Shown here: positions 63,468-64,000 of the stretch, piece by piece
How the letters are laid out: each line of letters opens with the position of its first letter
How positions within the stretch are numbered: position 1 is the stretch's first letter
NCBI GenBank assembly: GCA_024235895.1
Contig: JACKLM010000003.1
Location: 186,001-250,000, forward strand
Origin: Burkholderiaceae bacterium
Lineage (GTDB): Bacteria > Pseudomonadota > Gammaproteobacteria > Burkholderiales > Burkholderiaceae_C
Length of the DNA stretch: 64,000 nt
Reading direction: 5' to 3'
Translations under genes and position numbers: made by a program
Notes under the pieces: model-generated
What the model saw: the letters and a program-made list of their open reading frames with translations, nothing else
Databases searched by the model: none
What the model was told of the DNA's origin: nothing

Positions 63468-63694
63468 GGTGGACCTCTCCTTCTTCGGGGACGGTTGGGT
63501 GCGAAAAACGGGAGCGAATGTAACCGGGCTTCCTGACGCGAAGCCGAAAGGCCCCGGCGCCAGGGCCCTGTGTCGCACGCCGGGCAGGCTACGCCCCGGG
63601 TGGCCGGCGGGGGCGGATTCTCGCTGCTGGCGTGGGCTCGTCCGAGGCCGGCCCTGCCGGGGCTCGCGTCAGGGCAGCGACAGCGCCGGCTCCG

Positions 63695-63700
63695 TAGAAT
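63695..63700 (+). promoter_or_regulatory. -10 box of ppa
   Basis: TAGAAT lies 43 bp before the ppa ATG in the 276-bp divergent gap (63468-63743). It is a good -10 match. No good -35 is seen at 16-18 bp. The hppA promoter was not found. Confidence 0.45.
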
Positions 63701-63743
63701 CGACGCGCCGCGCGCGAGCCTTCGGCGTCCGGGAGAGTCCCCC

Positions 63744-64000
63744 ATGAGCCTGCACAACGTCAAGCCTGGCGCCAAGGCGCCCGACGAGTTCAACGTCATC
63801 ATCGAGATCCCGATGAACGGCGACCCGATCAAGTACGAGGTCGACCACGAGTCCGGGGCGATGTTCGTCGACCGCTTCATGTCGACCTCGATGCACTACC
63901 CGTGCAACTACGGCTACATCCCGGATACGCTGGCCGACGACGGCGACCCGGTCGACGTGCTCGTGGTCACGCCGGTGCCCCTGCTGTCCGGGGTCGTCGT
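63744..64000 (+). CDS. ppa: Soluble inorganic pyrophosphatase (5' part)
   Basis: The first 85 codons of a family I inorganic pyrophosphatase are present; the 3' part is outside the window. FNVIIEIPMNGDPIKYEVDH, MHYPCNYGYIPDTLADDGDP and VDVLVVTPVPL are the conserved substrate and metal-site strands. A GGGAGAG site is at 63731-63737. It converts cytoplasmic pyrophosphate to phosphate, driving biosynthesis. Confidence 0.97.
   Translation, partial: MSLHNVKPGAKAPDEFNVIIEIPMNGDPIKYEVDHESGAMFVDRFMSTSMHYPCNYGYIPDTLADDGDPVDVLVVTPVPLLSGVV

Overview
The window comes from a very GC-rich bacterium, most likely a betaproteobacterium of the order Burkholderiales (Rubrivivax/Leptothrix-like). The evidence is an FlhDC-controlled flagellar cluster, the prfB-pepN-fbp gene order, and G/C-ending codons throughout. 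No plasmid, phage, insertion sequence, integrase or CRISPR array was seen.

Region 1 (1-9532) is a glycan locus. A compact minus-strand operon encodes a zinc-ribbon methyltransferase, a GT2 glycosyltransferase, a second methyltransferase, two tandem DegT-type aminotransferases and a WbqC-family protein cut by the left edge. Divergent from it is a 1169-residue multidomain glycosyltransferase. Its position next to flhDC suggests surface or flagellin glycan synthesis, which is an inference.

Region 2 (9533-37748) is the flagellar regulon core. It runs flhD-flhC, a small membrane methyltransferase, motA-motB-cheY-cheZ, flhB-flhA-flhF-flhG-like-fliA and a soluble chemoreceptor. Then come, on the minus strand, a sensor kinase and flgN-flgM-flgA, and divergently flgB to flgL. 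Three sigma-28 promoter candidates were read: before motA, before flgM and before flgG. FliA and its anti-sigma factor FlgM are both encoded here. Four tiny ORFs sit in flagellar operon gaps with stops that overlap or abut the next start.

Region 3 (37749-48004) is a signalling block: an EAL/HDOD protein, a multi-PAS HisKA_2 kinase followed by an ANTAR response regulator, a membrane kinase on the other strand, an Hpt protein, and a REC-PAS-GGDEF-EAL protein. Together they look like two phosphorelays and cyclic-di-GMP turnover attached to motility.

Region 4 (48005-64000) is mostly housekeeping: tRNA-Thr(CGT), fbp, pepN, prfB with its programmed frameshift, a two-gene membrane unit with an orphan DUF4212 symporter subunit followed by a 46-bp near-palindrome, an alpha/beta hydrolase, an HD-GYP-like protein, a GNAT, an acyl-CoA synthetase, a YbaK deacylase, plsY, a RidA protein, a glutaredoxin-like protein and a Sua5/YciO protein. 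It ends with the membrane pyrophosphatase hppA divergent from soluble ppa, which is cut by the right edge. Several genes in regions 3 and 4 have a -10-like hexamer only 6-8 nt before the start codon and no Shine-Dalgarno sequence, which suggests leaderless mRNAs.
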